Part shown: piece by piece, positions 33,380 to 44,431 of the stretch
Layout: every line of letters begins with the position of its first letter
How positions within the stretch are numbered: the stretch's first letter is position 1
Source: Heliocidaris tuberculata
Taxonomy: Eukaryota > Echinodermata > Echinoidea > Camarodonta > Echinometridae
Direction: 5' to 3'
NCBI GenBank assembly: GCA_025618425.1
Contig: CM046838.1
Coordinates: forward strand, 44,005,302 to 44,069,301
Length of the DNA: 64,000 nucleotides
Program-made: the position numbers and the translations under genes
The notes under the pieces: generated by a model
Databases searched by the model: none
What the model was told of the DNA's origin: nothing
The model's input: only the letters and a program-made list of their open reading frames with translations

Positions 33380-34590
33380 GGGCCTGTTTCTCGAAACCGT
33401 CATATGTCTAAGTTCTTAACTAAGTCAGCGCTAGTTCTCTAGTTGTCCGCTACGTGTTTCACGAAGCCGTCTTTACCAAGATGCATGACAACTTCCTGAC
33501 TAAGGACTTATGACGCCTCCAACCCTGTCATATCTTTTTTAGTCGACGTACAGCGCCATCACATGTTATTTATTGGGTAGATTATGGTAGGAAAAAGTGA
33601 CACTACATACTTCTATGCAACTCTTTCTACGCATTCACTTTATCTGGAATTTATCCATGTTTATATTATGAAAATTATATAAAATACATAGTGTTTTTGT
33701 TCAAGGCTTGTCTCCACTTAACTCTAGTGAATCAACACTCTTTCCACATTCTAATGGATAAAAATATTTTTAAAAAAACAAACAAACGAACAAACAACAG
33801 TCTAATTGAGGTCATTTCAATATGAAAGAAACTTTTTTCAAATGAAAAAGAAAACCATAATAAAAACGATAACAATAATAGACTGACAGGAGATAGGCCT
33901 GTATCAAAATGTGGTGGGATTTGAAAAAAAAGTCAAACAAAAACTTGTCAAATTAATCCCATCATTGGAAACTGGGGGGGGGGGGGGGGAACTATTGACA
34001 AATAAACATTGGGCAAGAAAAAAATACAAGCCTTACTGATAAGCAATGGGAACTTGGGAAGTATTATAATCTAGAAAAAATATAAATTCATAACTGTTGC
34101 TAGGTATGTTTTATGTCAAAATGGATTTAGCAAGTTTCTTAACTTCTGATTGCAAAGCTATTTTACGATATGGGTCCTTCATATCTGATCAATTAGCATG
34201 AAAAATGACGTGCTACCATAATAAACTTGAAAATCACATGTTACGTCTTATATAATAATTATAAGAGTGCTTTTTGTGTGAAAACAAATAATTGGGCGAT
34301 CTTCGTAAATGATTTCTATAAAGATTTTTTTGGTGAACTATAATATGACACGGTAGGCCAGCCATAGTCAACGGCATATTCTCTGGTTTTCAGACCCATA
34401 TCAGTGTAGGGTCTAAACATAGATTATATCAACAATTTTTTAAAATGAATACTTTGAAATATACGTGTTTAAACTTATGATATGAATATTTTTGTAATTT
34501 CCATATCATACTCCAGCCCAAAAACATTATGTAAAACATTCAAAGCATATTATTATGACTGTCTTGTCGTTGGTTTCGAGAATCAGGCCC
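33380..34590. mobile_element. Harbinger-like DNA element, 3-bp target duplication
   Basis: A 1,211-bp element has termini GGGCCTGTTTCTCGAAACC and, inverted, GGGCCTGATTCTCGAAACC, flanked by CTG at 33377-33379 and 34591-34593. The mirrored arm of the palindrome at 35.2 kb shows the uninterrupted site (TAGTCTGGTCGTCTACTGC), proving both the insertion and the 3-bp duplication. GGGCC termini with a 3-bp duplication fit PIF/Harbinger. The interior has no transposase frame and a G-run at 33974-33988. Confidence 0.78.
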
Positions 34591-35215
34591 CTGGTCATCT
34601 ACTGCAGACCTGGTAGTGGTTTGGTCGTATGCATGCAGACTGGTAGCTGCGCCTGATGGTAGTTCACAAGCAGACAAGTGCTCGTCTGGCGGTGTATCTA
34701 CAACCAGGCTGGTCGTCGTCTGGTGGTGTAAAGTATATCGTCTGGCGTCGCAGAACAGGACCAGAAGAGTGGTGCCAAAGTCTGCTGGGGCAGTATGTCT
34801 CTGCCAAATGGATCTACGACTAGAAATTTAGAAGCCCGACTTGATAGCTATTGTGACGAAAGCGGGGACTAGTCTTAGCTGTCCAGCAACCAATCTTGTC
34901 AGGATGCATGCTGCTGGAAGGCTATCAAGTCGGGCTTCTAAATTTCTGGTAGTAGATCCGTTTGGCAGAGGTATACTGCCCCAGTTGACTTTGGCACCAC
35001 TCTTCTGGTCCTGTTCTGCGACTCCAGACGATAACTACCAAATGCTTTCAGGTCTGTAGTACACCACCAGACGACGACCAGCCTGGTTGTAGATACACCG
35101 TCAGACGACCACTTGTCTGCTTGTGAACTACCATCAGGCGCAGCTACCAGTCTGCATGCATACGACCAAACCACTACCAGGTCTGCAGTAGACGACCAGA
35201 CTACCAGATCCGACC
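34591..35215. repeat. Palindrome, arms ~255-290 bp, spacer ~70 bp
   Basis: 34594-34848 is the reverse complement of 34920-35200. Paired anchors are ACTGCAGACCTGGTAGTGG, TATGCATGCAGACTGGTAG, TAGTTCACAAGCAGACAAG, GGACCAGAAGAGTGGTGCC and GAAATTTAGAAGCCCGACTT. The 70-nt spacer (34849-34919) holds ATTGTGACGAAAGCGGGGAC. The left arm extends further left as CCTGGTAGTCT (33369-33379), beyond the Harbinger-like insert. Frames on the arms are Ser/Val-rich artefacts. Confidence 0.88.
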
Positions 35216-35881
35216 AGACCACCACCGTCCAAGTTCAGGACCAACCAAAGAAAAAGAGGCAACCCTGGTATCCGTCTTTTGCTGGAGTGTAAAAGACCAT
35301 CCCCGGTTTAACAATGGGCAGATGTGCAAACAATCATTTTAATCATTTAGTTTGCACACATGTTATTGGTTTACAAACCAAATTTTGCCTGAATCATGTA
35401 CAAGTGCAATGAGCTCCGTGAGCTACAGTACTCCTTCAGACACCAGCTTGAGTCCCCGGCCGCCCGCGTCAAGTTCAGTACTACTTATCCATTTATCATG
35501 TATACAAATGTTTTAGTGAACGATTTATACATGAATGCACAAACAATAATTAATTACTCAGGTTAGCATTGTCTAAACCAGATGAGTCATACATCTACTT
35601 AGAGCGGTTTTTTTTTTTTTTTTTTTTTTTTTGCTTAATAATAATTTAATACAACAAAGTAAGTAAAACTCCTTGGTAAACAATTATTAGATCAAAACTG
35701 TCGAAAAACATGCATAATGGTCACCTATCTGAAACGTCTTACTACCACGTGACTAGCACTGTCTATTTGACTGAAATAACGCCATCTACGACGATGCTTT
35801 CCGCAAAATGAACTAAGACAATTTATTTTCTTGATTCTCGGCATAATTGTACACGAAATTAATCCATTTTCGTGACAATAT
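34850..35881. mobile_element. TTGTGACG-terminus DNA element, longer copy
   Basis: Starts TTGTGACGAAAGCGGGGAC and ends, inverted, TTGTCACGAAAATGGATTAA next to a TATATA run. Its first ~350 bp and its last ~130 bp (CACTGTCTATTTGACTGAAA...CACGAAATTAATCC) are both found, joined directly, in the 437-bp copy at 37070. It thus holds about 550 bp of extra middle sequence (35.2-35.75 kb, with a T-run at 35608). The inverted-repeat end is short (about 8-11 bp). The target duplication seems to be TA but is masked by flanking TA repeats. Confidence 0.6.
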
Positions 35882-37008
35882 ATATCTATATCTATATATA
35901 TATATATATATTATGTATATGTATATTGTAACAAGATTTGTATTTGTCTAAAATGGGCAGAATATTGTCCTTATTCTGGTGGAAGTCCCAAAAATAAATC
36001 CCCGTTATATTTGTAGTTTGTTGTCTAGGATGACCGAGAGTCAGGGAGAAGGAGCACACATCAGACAGAGATTAAAGTCAACAAGTTTATTATGGTGAAC
36101 TCAACACATTACAAGGTAGACAGAATCACTGGAGAGAATGCCTTGCTAAACAGAGAGGCAAAATAGTGGGAACTGGAGCTCTAATGAAAACTGGTAGCAC
36201 ACTGCGCTGCTAAAACACACTCTCTGATCTGACAGTCTGACCTGGTCTGACAAGATAAAGCGTGAGGTCTGTCTTATACACCCCCTTCAAACAAGCTGCT
36301 CTGTCATGCAGAGAGAGAGAGAGAGAGAGTTATGAAGGTCATAAGAAAGACACTTATCGCGCAGCAAAGAATATAGCGAGAAGGACGTCATTGAGCACAT
36401 AAACAAAGACCTCAAAGTCATAGAAAGAGGGATAAAAGGACAGGAGAAAGTCAAGTTGTAGACGCAAGCTTTAGTGTTTGAAGGACAGAGCGGTTGGAAT
36501 AGGAGTTTGAGCAAACACGTGAGAAGGGAGAGAGCGAAAGTTCTGAAGGACAAGGCAAAGTCAAAATGAGGAAACCATAGAATAGAAAAGTCTGACCTTG
36601 TGAAGGTCGAAAACAGAGGAGAGGAAGCGAGTATGAGTAACCTTGTGAGTTTTGAAAGTCAGAAGTACATAGCAAAAGGAGTGAAGAGAGTATGCAAAGC
36701 AGTTGAGATGGGGTATCTAATTTTGCAATGACGTTAGCAAGACATTCTGTACATAGACCAGTGCAATAATTATGATTCGTTTCTAAATTCACTAATGCAC
36801 TGAAAAAAAATAACACATTATAACTTCAAATATCATCAGCAAAAATGCGTGACACCATATATACATATATACAAATATTTCACTGGATCCCGCTTTTGGG
36901 AGACACACAATAATGACGTTTATTCCGTCATAATAGGGTATGGCGTATTAGGGAGACACGAGGACAAAAAAGAAAGACAAAAACCGTCTCCTTAATACAC
37001 CAGATATG

Positions 37009-37069
<61 letters not shown>
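35882..37069. other. Non-coding; TA tracts, no gene recognised
   Basis: TATA tracts lie at 35883-35912 and 37012-37068. A short inverted pair, GGCGTATTAGGGAGACACG and its partial mirror CCGTCTCCTTAATACACC, occurs at 36942-37002. The minus-strand frame at 36287-36816 is Leu/Ser-rich without a recognised domain. Confidence 0.5.
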
Positions 37070-37072
<3 letters not shown>

Positions 37073-37505
37073 GACGAAACCAGGGACTAATCTTAGCTGT
37101 CTAGCAACCAATCTTGTCAGGATGCCTGCTGCTGGTAGGCTATCAAGTCGGGTTTCTAAATTTCTAGTCGTAGATCCTTTTGGCAGAGGTATACTGCCCC
37201 AGTTGACTCTGGCACCACTCTTCTGGTCCTGTTCTGCGACTCCAGACGATAACTACCAAATGCTTTCAGGTCTGTAGTCACCACCAGACGACGACCAGCC
37301 TGGTTGTAGATACACCGCCAGACGACTACTTGTCTGCTTGTGGACTACCATCAGGCGCAGCTACTACCAGCTACGCAGCTAACACTGTCTATTTGACTGA
37401 AATAACGCCATCTACGACGATGCTTTCTGCAAAATGAACTAAGACAAGTGATTTTCTTGATGCTCGGCATAATTATACACGAAATTAATCCATTTGCGTG
37501 ACAAT
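37070..37505. mobile_element. TTGTGACG-terminus DNA element, short copy
   Basis: Starts TTGTGACGAAACCAGGGAC directly after a (TA)n tract and ends, inverted, TTGTCACGCAAATGGATTAA before another TATATA. 37075-37377 is a copy of 34855-35160, and 37378-37505 is a copy of 35757-35881. It is an internal-deletion derivative of the same family as 34850-35881. No transposase, so it was mobilised in trans if at all. Placement between TA repeats fits TA target use. Confidence 0.65.
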
Positions 37506-38664
37506 ATGTATATATATATCTAACCTCCCTACTCCTGTCCTTCACTGCAAAAGCAGTGAATTCGGGAACCGAGAAGGAACCGGATTTTGGTCTGCTAGCG
37601 AAGGTTCCAACTCGGGTGGAGGTTAGTCCAAGACCAATAAAATAAACAAATTCCAAATAAAAGATAAGGAAAATTAATAAACAAAAGCGCTGGGACACAA
37701 TGTATAATAAGGTGTCATATGATTCTTTATTTACAGATCACTGACCTGTATAACTGATAAAGTTATAATAGAACAGTTACACAAAATAACATCAATCAAA
37801 TATACTCTCAGTCTATATCCTTCTATCAAAAGACCTTATTTCGGACAAAGCAGTACTTTAAATAACCTAACTTAATATGTTAATTATGGGACTTAAGGGG
37901 ATGGGAAGTTAAGATAGGGAAAGGTTAGTTAGGGAAGGGATGGTTAGTATTGTGGCCACTTACATGCAACGCGGTAGTTCAAACCTTTTACTTGATCGTT
38001 TCGCTAGGCGACCGCGAATTAACTGGTTCGACGCGTAGATGAGACGGACGACGGGATGACAATGAAAATACAGGAACGATGAAGACTTCACGGGCAGGAA
38101 AGGGGTCGGGAACACAGGAACAAGCTCGAGAACACAGGATAAACTAACGTGAAGAACTCCAGAGCAGCGAATTGCAATAAGGGTTGATGGTACCCGAATG
38201 CAAACGACTGAACACTTGAAGAAAAATGGATGTTTCAGTTCTTGATACTTTTAAAGAAATATCCTTCGTCGAGCTTGATGAATTTAGCACTGTTCTGCTG
38301 ATTCTGACTTAGCGATTTGATGACTTGGTCTCTGAAACAGCGGTGCTCAAACTTCAGATACTTTCAGGTTGAAGACTCAGAGTTGCACTTCCAGATGTTA
38401 ATAATTAGTAAGGGAGGGGTGGGGAAGATCTACGAAGGGGGACCGAACGGGGATGACCAAGTCGGGGAAAACCAAGTGAAGAAAACATGCAGTGGACCTT
38501 CTTTTATACTTAATTAAACATTCATTTTACTATTACTTCATTGGTCAATTATTCTCTAGGTGGTGGTCCTTGATCAAAAGCTATACTTCTCATTGGTCAG
38601 GAGTTACAAATCACTGCCAATTAAAGCGTCTACCTAATAAGAACCTCCAGTAATCAGGCCTATT
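37506..38664. other. Non-coding, no feature recognised
   Basis: An inverted pair, CTAACCTCC (37521-37529) and GGAGGTTAG (37618-37626), brackets a GGTTCC-rich 100-bp block. The rest is unique-looking. It is the 3'-side flank of the LINE insertion. Confidence 0.5.
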
Positions 38665-38678
38665 TAATATAAAAACTT
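38665..38678. repeat. Target-site duplication of the 7-kb LINE (left copy)
   Basis: TAATATAAAAACTT here and at 45699-45712, immediately outside the poly(T) end (3' end, minus strand) and the 5' end of the LINE. It is a perfect 14-bp direct repeat, the expected product of L1-type target-primed integration. Confidence 0.88.
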
Positions 38679-39761
38679 TTTTTTTTTTTTTTTTTTATAA
38701 TTCTGTTTTTATTAGTAAAGTCATAAAAAATCATAATAAATACAAATGATTAACATGATCAAGTTACAATAACACAGAGAATAGAAAATAAATTTTAAGA
38801 GGAAAAAAAAAAAAAAAAAAAGGCAGAGTTTCACATTACAAAGGTAAGACATATATACATTATTCAAAGGCGAAGCTCCGAGATGAAGAAGGCGAGTCCA
38901 AGGCTCGACCCAAGAATGGCTCTTCTAGAAACGTGCAAACACAGGTACAGCACCAAAACAGCGATAAAAAGATTGGATTAGGCAAAGCCGAGGGACGGGG
39001 AGATTAACTGCCCCTTATAAACGCCGTAAACACCCGTCAACCACCCCCCCCCCCTCACTCTCTCTCTTTCTCTCTCTCTGACACTCTTTTTCTTTCTCTC
39101 TCTGTCTCCTTCTTTTCTTCCCCCTCTTTCCCTCTCTCTCCCACAGTCATACAGATAATCGCTCCACCACTCGAACCCCCAATCCAATCACACCATGATA
39201 TTGTAAGATCATGGACCTATAGTATGGTGCAATACATCCGAAAATAAAGGCATACGAGCAATGATCATTGATGCTACAGCCCTAAATGGGTCCAAAGGTC
39301 AAAACTAAAATCTCGGAGGTGTGCCCTTGAAGTATATGAATATGCATATTAGGCAGAATAATAGAAAGAATGTGCTTTACTTTGACAATTACAAGTAGCA
39401 GGCATAAATGGCATACCATATAGTGATAAAACAATCCTGTCTAACATTTGGCTAAGGATTTAAAGAAAGAAAGAAAAAAAAAATCATAACAGGGATTGAC
39501 AATTGCAAGCCTGCAGATAAATATGAGATACAGAAATCTACCATTCCTTATTAATTCCAACAAAGGCTTGTATGTTGAAGATGAAGTACATGTCGAAGGT
39601 TACAGGAATAAACCAGGAAAGAGCGAACAAGCACCCCCCCCCCCAAAAAAAAAAAGGAAATACATGTGTTAGATGCATATCAATATGTGAAAAGTTAACT
39701 AAATACAATAAAAACATTACAAATACAAGTAGTATGTTTTTAGAGCGGGAAACAGTGCACA

Positions 39762-40868
39762 TCATAATTGAAAACGCCATTTTTTAAAGTGAACTGGAAG
39801 TTTGTTTCGTTTTTTTGCTGAGAAATACTCAATTTCTCTCTGTTTCTTGACAAAGTCTTTGAATGCAACAAAATTGGGGAGGTTGTTTTTAAACTTACAG
39901 GTGTAAATATAATATTTCAAAAGCAAAAACAAGTAAGTTATAAACTTATCACCACAAATACCAAATAATTTTTCAAAATTAGTTACAGTGATAAGATTCT
40001 TGCATTTCTGAGAAATTACATCCAAAAGATCTTGCCAGATTGACACCACCATATCACACTCACAAAACAAATGAACCATTGTTTCATCTTTACTATTACA
40101 CAGTGAGCAGTTGGGAGAATCTCTTCTTTTGATCTTAAAAAGAAAATCATTTAAGGCAATGGCCTTATGAAAAATCTTAAAATAAAAGGATCTCAGTTTT
40201 GTGTCAATAGTACAAGAAAAATTTGAAATGTGTACTTTCTCCCAGTCTGGGGAAACAGATACATGTACATTATCAGACCAATATAAGTATCTCTTTTCAG
40301 GAGTTACAGAGCCAATGAGAATGTTGTATGTATTCTTTGGGACTTTCTTCATACTCAAGAGCTTTTGAACAACAGTTATATGAACCCCAAATATATCTAC
40401 ATCAACATTATTAGTCCATTTTTCAGGTATATTTTTCATTAAAAAGTTGAATTTCTTTCTATCACCAGATGAGATACCAAAATCTAAAACTAATTCTTCA
40501 AAAATTTTATGACCTGGAAATGGAGGGTTAAACAAATCAGAAATAGTCAAAATGTTATTATCATACCATGATTCATAAAAAAAATAGGATTTAGATTTCG
40601 AACGAATACACCTGTTGAACCACAGACACTGACAAGCACTTAATTCTGAATATTTATGGCCATAAAATTCAACAGTAGCTTCTTCTCTGAATAAATACCA
40701 AGCACGAAGAGATTCAGCAAGTTGACTATTACCAAGCGATTTGAGGATATTTTCTGGAGCAAAGGAATTCCATAAAAAAGAAACATCATCATTAAATTTT
40801 TGTAAGAAAGAAAATTCAATACATTTCCAAGGGGCAATATAATTCACATCTAGGAGATTTTCACCCAA
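39762..40868 (-). pseudogene. LINE ORF2 C-terminal third (after frameshift)
   Basis: A 368-residue frame continues ORF2 downstream of a frameshift in the 40850-40868 overlap. It contains a typical L1/Tx1 C-terminal region with the Cys/His cluster PNCSLCNSKDETMVHLFCEC, a CxxC...H....C pattern in the position of the LINE C-terminal zinc-binding motif. The preceding frame ends ...KMVWVKIS. One base restored would make ORF2 about 1,250 residues, normal for this group. Confidence 0.88.
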
Positions 40869-43528
40869 ACCATCTTTTGGGCATTAGCAAAAGTTAAAGG
40901 ATCAATCATTTTTAAGCCACATTCAGTATAGTTATTACACATCATTCTCCTCTGGACTCTGTCCTTTCCACCGTTCCAAATGAATTTTAAAAAAATTCTA
41001 TTCAACTCTTTGAAAAATGAATGAGGAATTTTAATACAGAGCACAGAAAATAGAAATATCAGCTGTGGTAATACCAATGCTTTTATGACACATACTTTAC
41101 CAATTAGAGAAAGATTTCTCATACGCCAACAATTTACAGTTTGCTCAATTCTTTTTAATTTAACTTTATAGTTTAGATCAAAAATCCGATCAGTATTCAA
41201 GGAAAAAGTAACTCCCAAGCATTTAAATTCAGATCTTTGCCAAGTTAAACCAAGATTTGAGAAAGGAAAATCCAAACACCCTTTTTTTGAACCAATCCAT
41301 ATAGCTTCTGTTTTACTGAAATTAAGCTTACACCCAGAGTGTTGACCAAAAGTTGATAATGATTCAAATAATTGAGAAAAGGAATTGTTGGACCCATCCG
41401 TAAAACAAACAGAATCATCAGCGAACATACTGATTTTAGCCTCTTCATCCTCAAAAGGAATGCCTCTTATTAGGTCATTTTGACGAATAGAGAGTGCCAT
41501 AATCTCGATAACAAAAAGAAAGAGATAGGGTGAGATTGGGCAACCTTGAAATATTCCTCTTTTCATAGAGATGCTATTAGATAAAAAACCATTATTAATA
41601 ACATAGCTCTGACGAGCAGAATACAAGGTTTTAATAGAATCGATAAATTTATTACCAAAATTGAATTTTTCTAGGGTTTGAAATAAAAAATTATGGGAGA
41701 CGCTATCAAAGGCCTTCTCGATATCAAGTAAAACGATCGAACCAGGAGTGTCATTAGATTGAGTATACTCAATGATATCTAAAATAAAACGGATATTATG
41801 ACCAATATTTCTCCCTTGCAAAAAACCAGATTGGTCAACATGAATAAGGTAATGTAGGCAGCGTTTCAAGCGGTTGGCAATGCATTTGGCTAAAATTTTA
41901 TAATCAGTGGTCAAAAGGGTAATAGGTCTGTAATTTTTAATAAACAAGGGGTCTTTATCTTTCTTGGGGAGAAGAGTAATTATACCGTTCCTTTGGGATG
42001 CCGACATAGAACCATTATGCAGAGAGAAATTAAAGGAATTTAGAAGCATATCACAAATGTCTGACCAAAACACGATATAAAACTCAACCGGTAGTCCATC
42101 TAACCCTGGAGTTTTATTCATCTTCATGGATTTGATCACATTGAACAATTCACTTTTGGAAAGAGGGGCCTCCAAAAACTGTTTATCATCCTCATGCAAT
42201 TGAGGTATGGTGATATTATTCAAGTATGCTTCATGAGCCTTATTATCTAATGAATTTTGGGGAATAGAATATAATTTGCTGTAAAATTCATGTATATTAT
42301 TCAAAATATCTTTAGAGTCTGTAATCAAATTACCGGCATTATCTTTCAGTTTATTAATATTTTTCTTTTGCCAAGACCTATTTTCCAGGTTACAAAAATA
42401 TTTACTACTTTTTTCGCCTTCTTCTAGCCATCTTACCCTAGATCTAATTATTAATCCTTTTGTTTCAAAATCATAAAGTTTATTCAGTTTGTCTTCCATT
42501 TCATCTAGCTGTGAAAACAAAGGGTCATCAGGTAAGGCTGGATTATTAGATAGATGAGATTTGATCTTGTCAATGCCTTCCAGTAATTTATTTCTTTCTT
42601 TATTCCTTTCCCTTTTCTTTCGTGCAGAGTATTCAATAGCGACCCCAGTGATGAAACATTTCAAGGAATCCCATAGTATATTATCATCACATTGAGAGTC
42701 TTTATGAATTACCTTAAATTCCTTAATTTGTTCCTTAATCAGATTGATGAAATCAGAATCATGATATAAATAATGAGAATTTAACTTCCAGTATCCTCTA
42801 CCTTTAAGGGGATGGTTATCAGTGAAATGAACCGAAACACATGAATGATCAGACTGAATTCCAGGTAAAATTCTTGATTTTCCACAATTATTCAAAAAAT
42901 TATTTGAGACTAGTATAAAGTCTAATCTGGATAAGACTCGAGGGGATTTCTGATGTCTTGTATACTTTTTCGAATTGGGATTAAAAGCCCGCCAAACATC
43001 ACTCAAACCATATTCATCTATCAAAGCTGAAAGCATATCACTTGATTTTATATTACAATGTTGAAGCCTGGAACCCTGATAATCAAGTGGGCCAAGGACA
43101 GTATTAAAATCACCAGCTACTAATAGAGAGGAAATGTCAAATTTATCAATTTCAGCAAATAACTGAAGAAAAAAATCAGGGTCATCATTATTGGGAGCAT
43201 ATACATTTACTAACGTTATGGGAAGATCGTTTACTGTGGAGTTTAAAATTAAAAATCTACCATTTTGGTCTCTATAAATAGAATTCACCTTGAAGTTTAT
43301 TGATTTTCTAACAAGAATTGCTACACCACGACTATTAGAGGTAAAAGAGGCAAAAAATGCATGTTCCCCCCACTGAGAATGCCATAATCTTTCATCATTA
43401 CAACTAGAATGAGTTTCTTGAAGAAACAGAATGTCACAATCAAGGGAGCGAAAGTAATGAAAAAATTTTCTCCTTTTGACATAATCCTGCAACCCTCGAC
43501 AATTGAATGAATGTAATTTTATATACAT
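40850..43528 (-). CDS. LINE ORF2 endonuclease-reverse transcriptase, 892 aa open part
   Basis: Starts MYIKLHSFNCRGLQ. APE-type endonuclease motifs are LQETHS (Glu38), VAGDFNTVLG (about residue 140), RLDFILVS and SDHSCVSV. RT motifs are MKMNKTPGLDGLPVEFY, NYRPITLLTTDYKILAKCIA, SGFLQGRNIG, LLDIEKAFDSVSH (catalytic Asp near residue 605), FQGCPISPYLF and SMFADDSVCF (catalytic Asp-Asp near residue 700), then GCKLNFSKTEAIWIG and LGVTF. All catalytic residues are intact. The protein nicks target DNA and copies LINE RNA. Only the frameshift into the C-terminal part spoils it. It is expressed, if at all, from the LINE 5' UTR on the minus strand. Confidence 0.93.
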   Translation of the reverse strand: MYIKLHSFNCRGLQDYVKRRKFFHYFRSLDCDILFLQETHSSCNDERLWHSQWGEHAFFASFTSNSRGVAILVRKSINFKVNSIYRDQNGRFLILNSTVNDLPITLVNVYAPNNDDPDFFLQLFAEIDKFDISSLLVAGDFNTVLGPLDYQGSRLQHCNIKSSDMLSALIDEYGLSDVWRAFNPNSKKYTRHQKSPRVLSRLDFILVSNNFLNNCGKSRILPGIQSDHSCVSVHFTDNHPLKGRGYWKLNSHYLYHDSDFINLIKEQIKEFKVIHKDSQCDDNILWDSLKCFITGVAIEYSARKKRERNKERNKLLEGIDKIKSHLSNNPALPDDPLFSQLDEMEDKLNKLYDFETKGLIIRSRVRWLEEGEKSSKYFCNLENRSWQKKNINKLKDNAGNLITDSKDILNNIHEFYSKLYSIPQNSLDNKAHEAYLNNITIPQLHEDDKQFLEAPLSKSELFNVIKSMKMNKTPGLDGLPVEFYIVFWSDICDMLLNSFNFSLHNGSMSASQRNGIITLLPKKDKDPLFIKNYRPITLLTTDYKILAKCIANRLKRCLHYLIHVDQSGFLQGRNIGHNIRFILDIIEYTQSNDTPGSIVLLDIEKAFDSVSHNFLFQTLEKFNFGNKFIDSIKTLYSARQSYVINNGFLSNSISMKRGIFQGCPISPYLFLFVIEIMALSIRQNDLIRGIPFEDEEAKISMFADDSVCFTDGSNNSFSQLFESLSTFGQHSGCKLNFSKTEAIWIGSKKGCLDFPFSNLGLTWQRSEFKCLGVTFSLNTDRIFDLNYKVKLKRIEQTVNCWRMRNLSLIGKVCVIKALVLPQLIFLFSVLCIKIPHSFFKELNRIFLKFIWNGGKDRVQRRMMCNNYTECGLKMIDPLTFANAQKMVWVKIS

Positions 43529-44431
43529 AATATATCGCTAAATATAACACTTCTGTCATTATACTTAATACATGTACAAAAACAAGCCCATACAAGTATC
43601 AAAATGTTACTCAAAGCAAAACTGAATACCCAGTTGAGGTAACAGAAGATGAACCTGCCCTGACCAGATAATAAAAGGAGACTGTCACATGAAAAGAAAA
43701 AAGAAAACAAGTACAAATGCGTGTAACTGCCGTAGATTCTGCCTGTAATAAACAAAATAAAAGAATTAAAAAAATGAATAAAGAAAAACAAATCAACGAA
43801 ACGAATTAAGACTAACATATAAAAGGAGTGCAAGCGCAAGATAAAAAGACAGGACCTCAAATCAAAATTCGGTCCTGTTCAATAACGCAAGGCAAGTTTG
43901 ACACAACAGCAGCAGCAACCATAAATTTGTCTAAAACCAACAACTTATTTCATAGATACCAAATGACCTTTCACACTAAAAAGTAACATCTCAGTGTATA
44001 AATACCCAATGTGTGGATATTTGGTACCCAATAAGTGTCTGAAATGACAGAAACAAAAGTTCTTATCACAAATTAAATCTCAATATAAGCAAAAAGACGG
44101 ATTCATACATTTGTAAAAATACAAAATCCAGCTTTAATAACGTTATAAATATCCGAATAATATGGAAAGTAGACATAAATAAAAGCTATGTACTTGTAAA
44201 ACCTCCATACATAACAAGAGAAAGCATATTAAAACTAATCAAGTTGGACTGTAATCAAAGTTACTCCCAATAACCAAAAACAGCATACTACATGTATTTC
44301 TAACTACAAACAATCATCCCCATATATAAAGAACAGTAAACAGAAATACTCAAACACTTGTTTTGAAAGTAAAAGGATGAATATCACAGAATGAACCAAT
44401 CCCGATAGAGGATTGACAGTCAGAGTCACAA
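43529..44431 (-). other. LINE inter-ORF spacer
   Basis: A 0.9-kb region between the end of ORF1 and ORF2, AT-rich and without a recognised domain. The Phe/Leu-rich frame at 43519-43860 overlaps the ORF2 start by ten bases but has no known motif. The spacer is long for L1/Tx1 elements. Confidence 0.6.

Noticed and set aside
34616..35225. Frames in the palindrome arms
   Set aside because: The two proteins are mirror products of the same repeat and have low-complexity Ser/Val content.
35930..36900. LTR retrotransposon or solo LTR
   Set aside because: A TGTAACAAG start was considered, but there is no matching CA end, no direct repeat pair, no primer-binding site and no gag/pol text.
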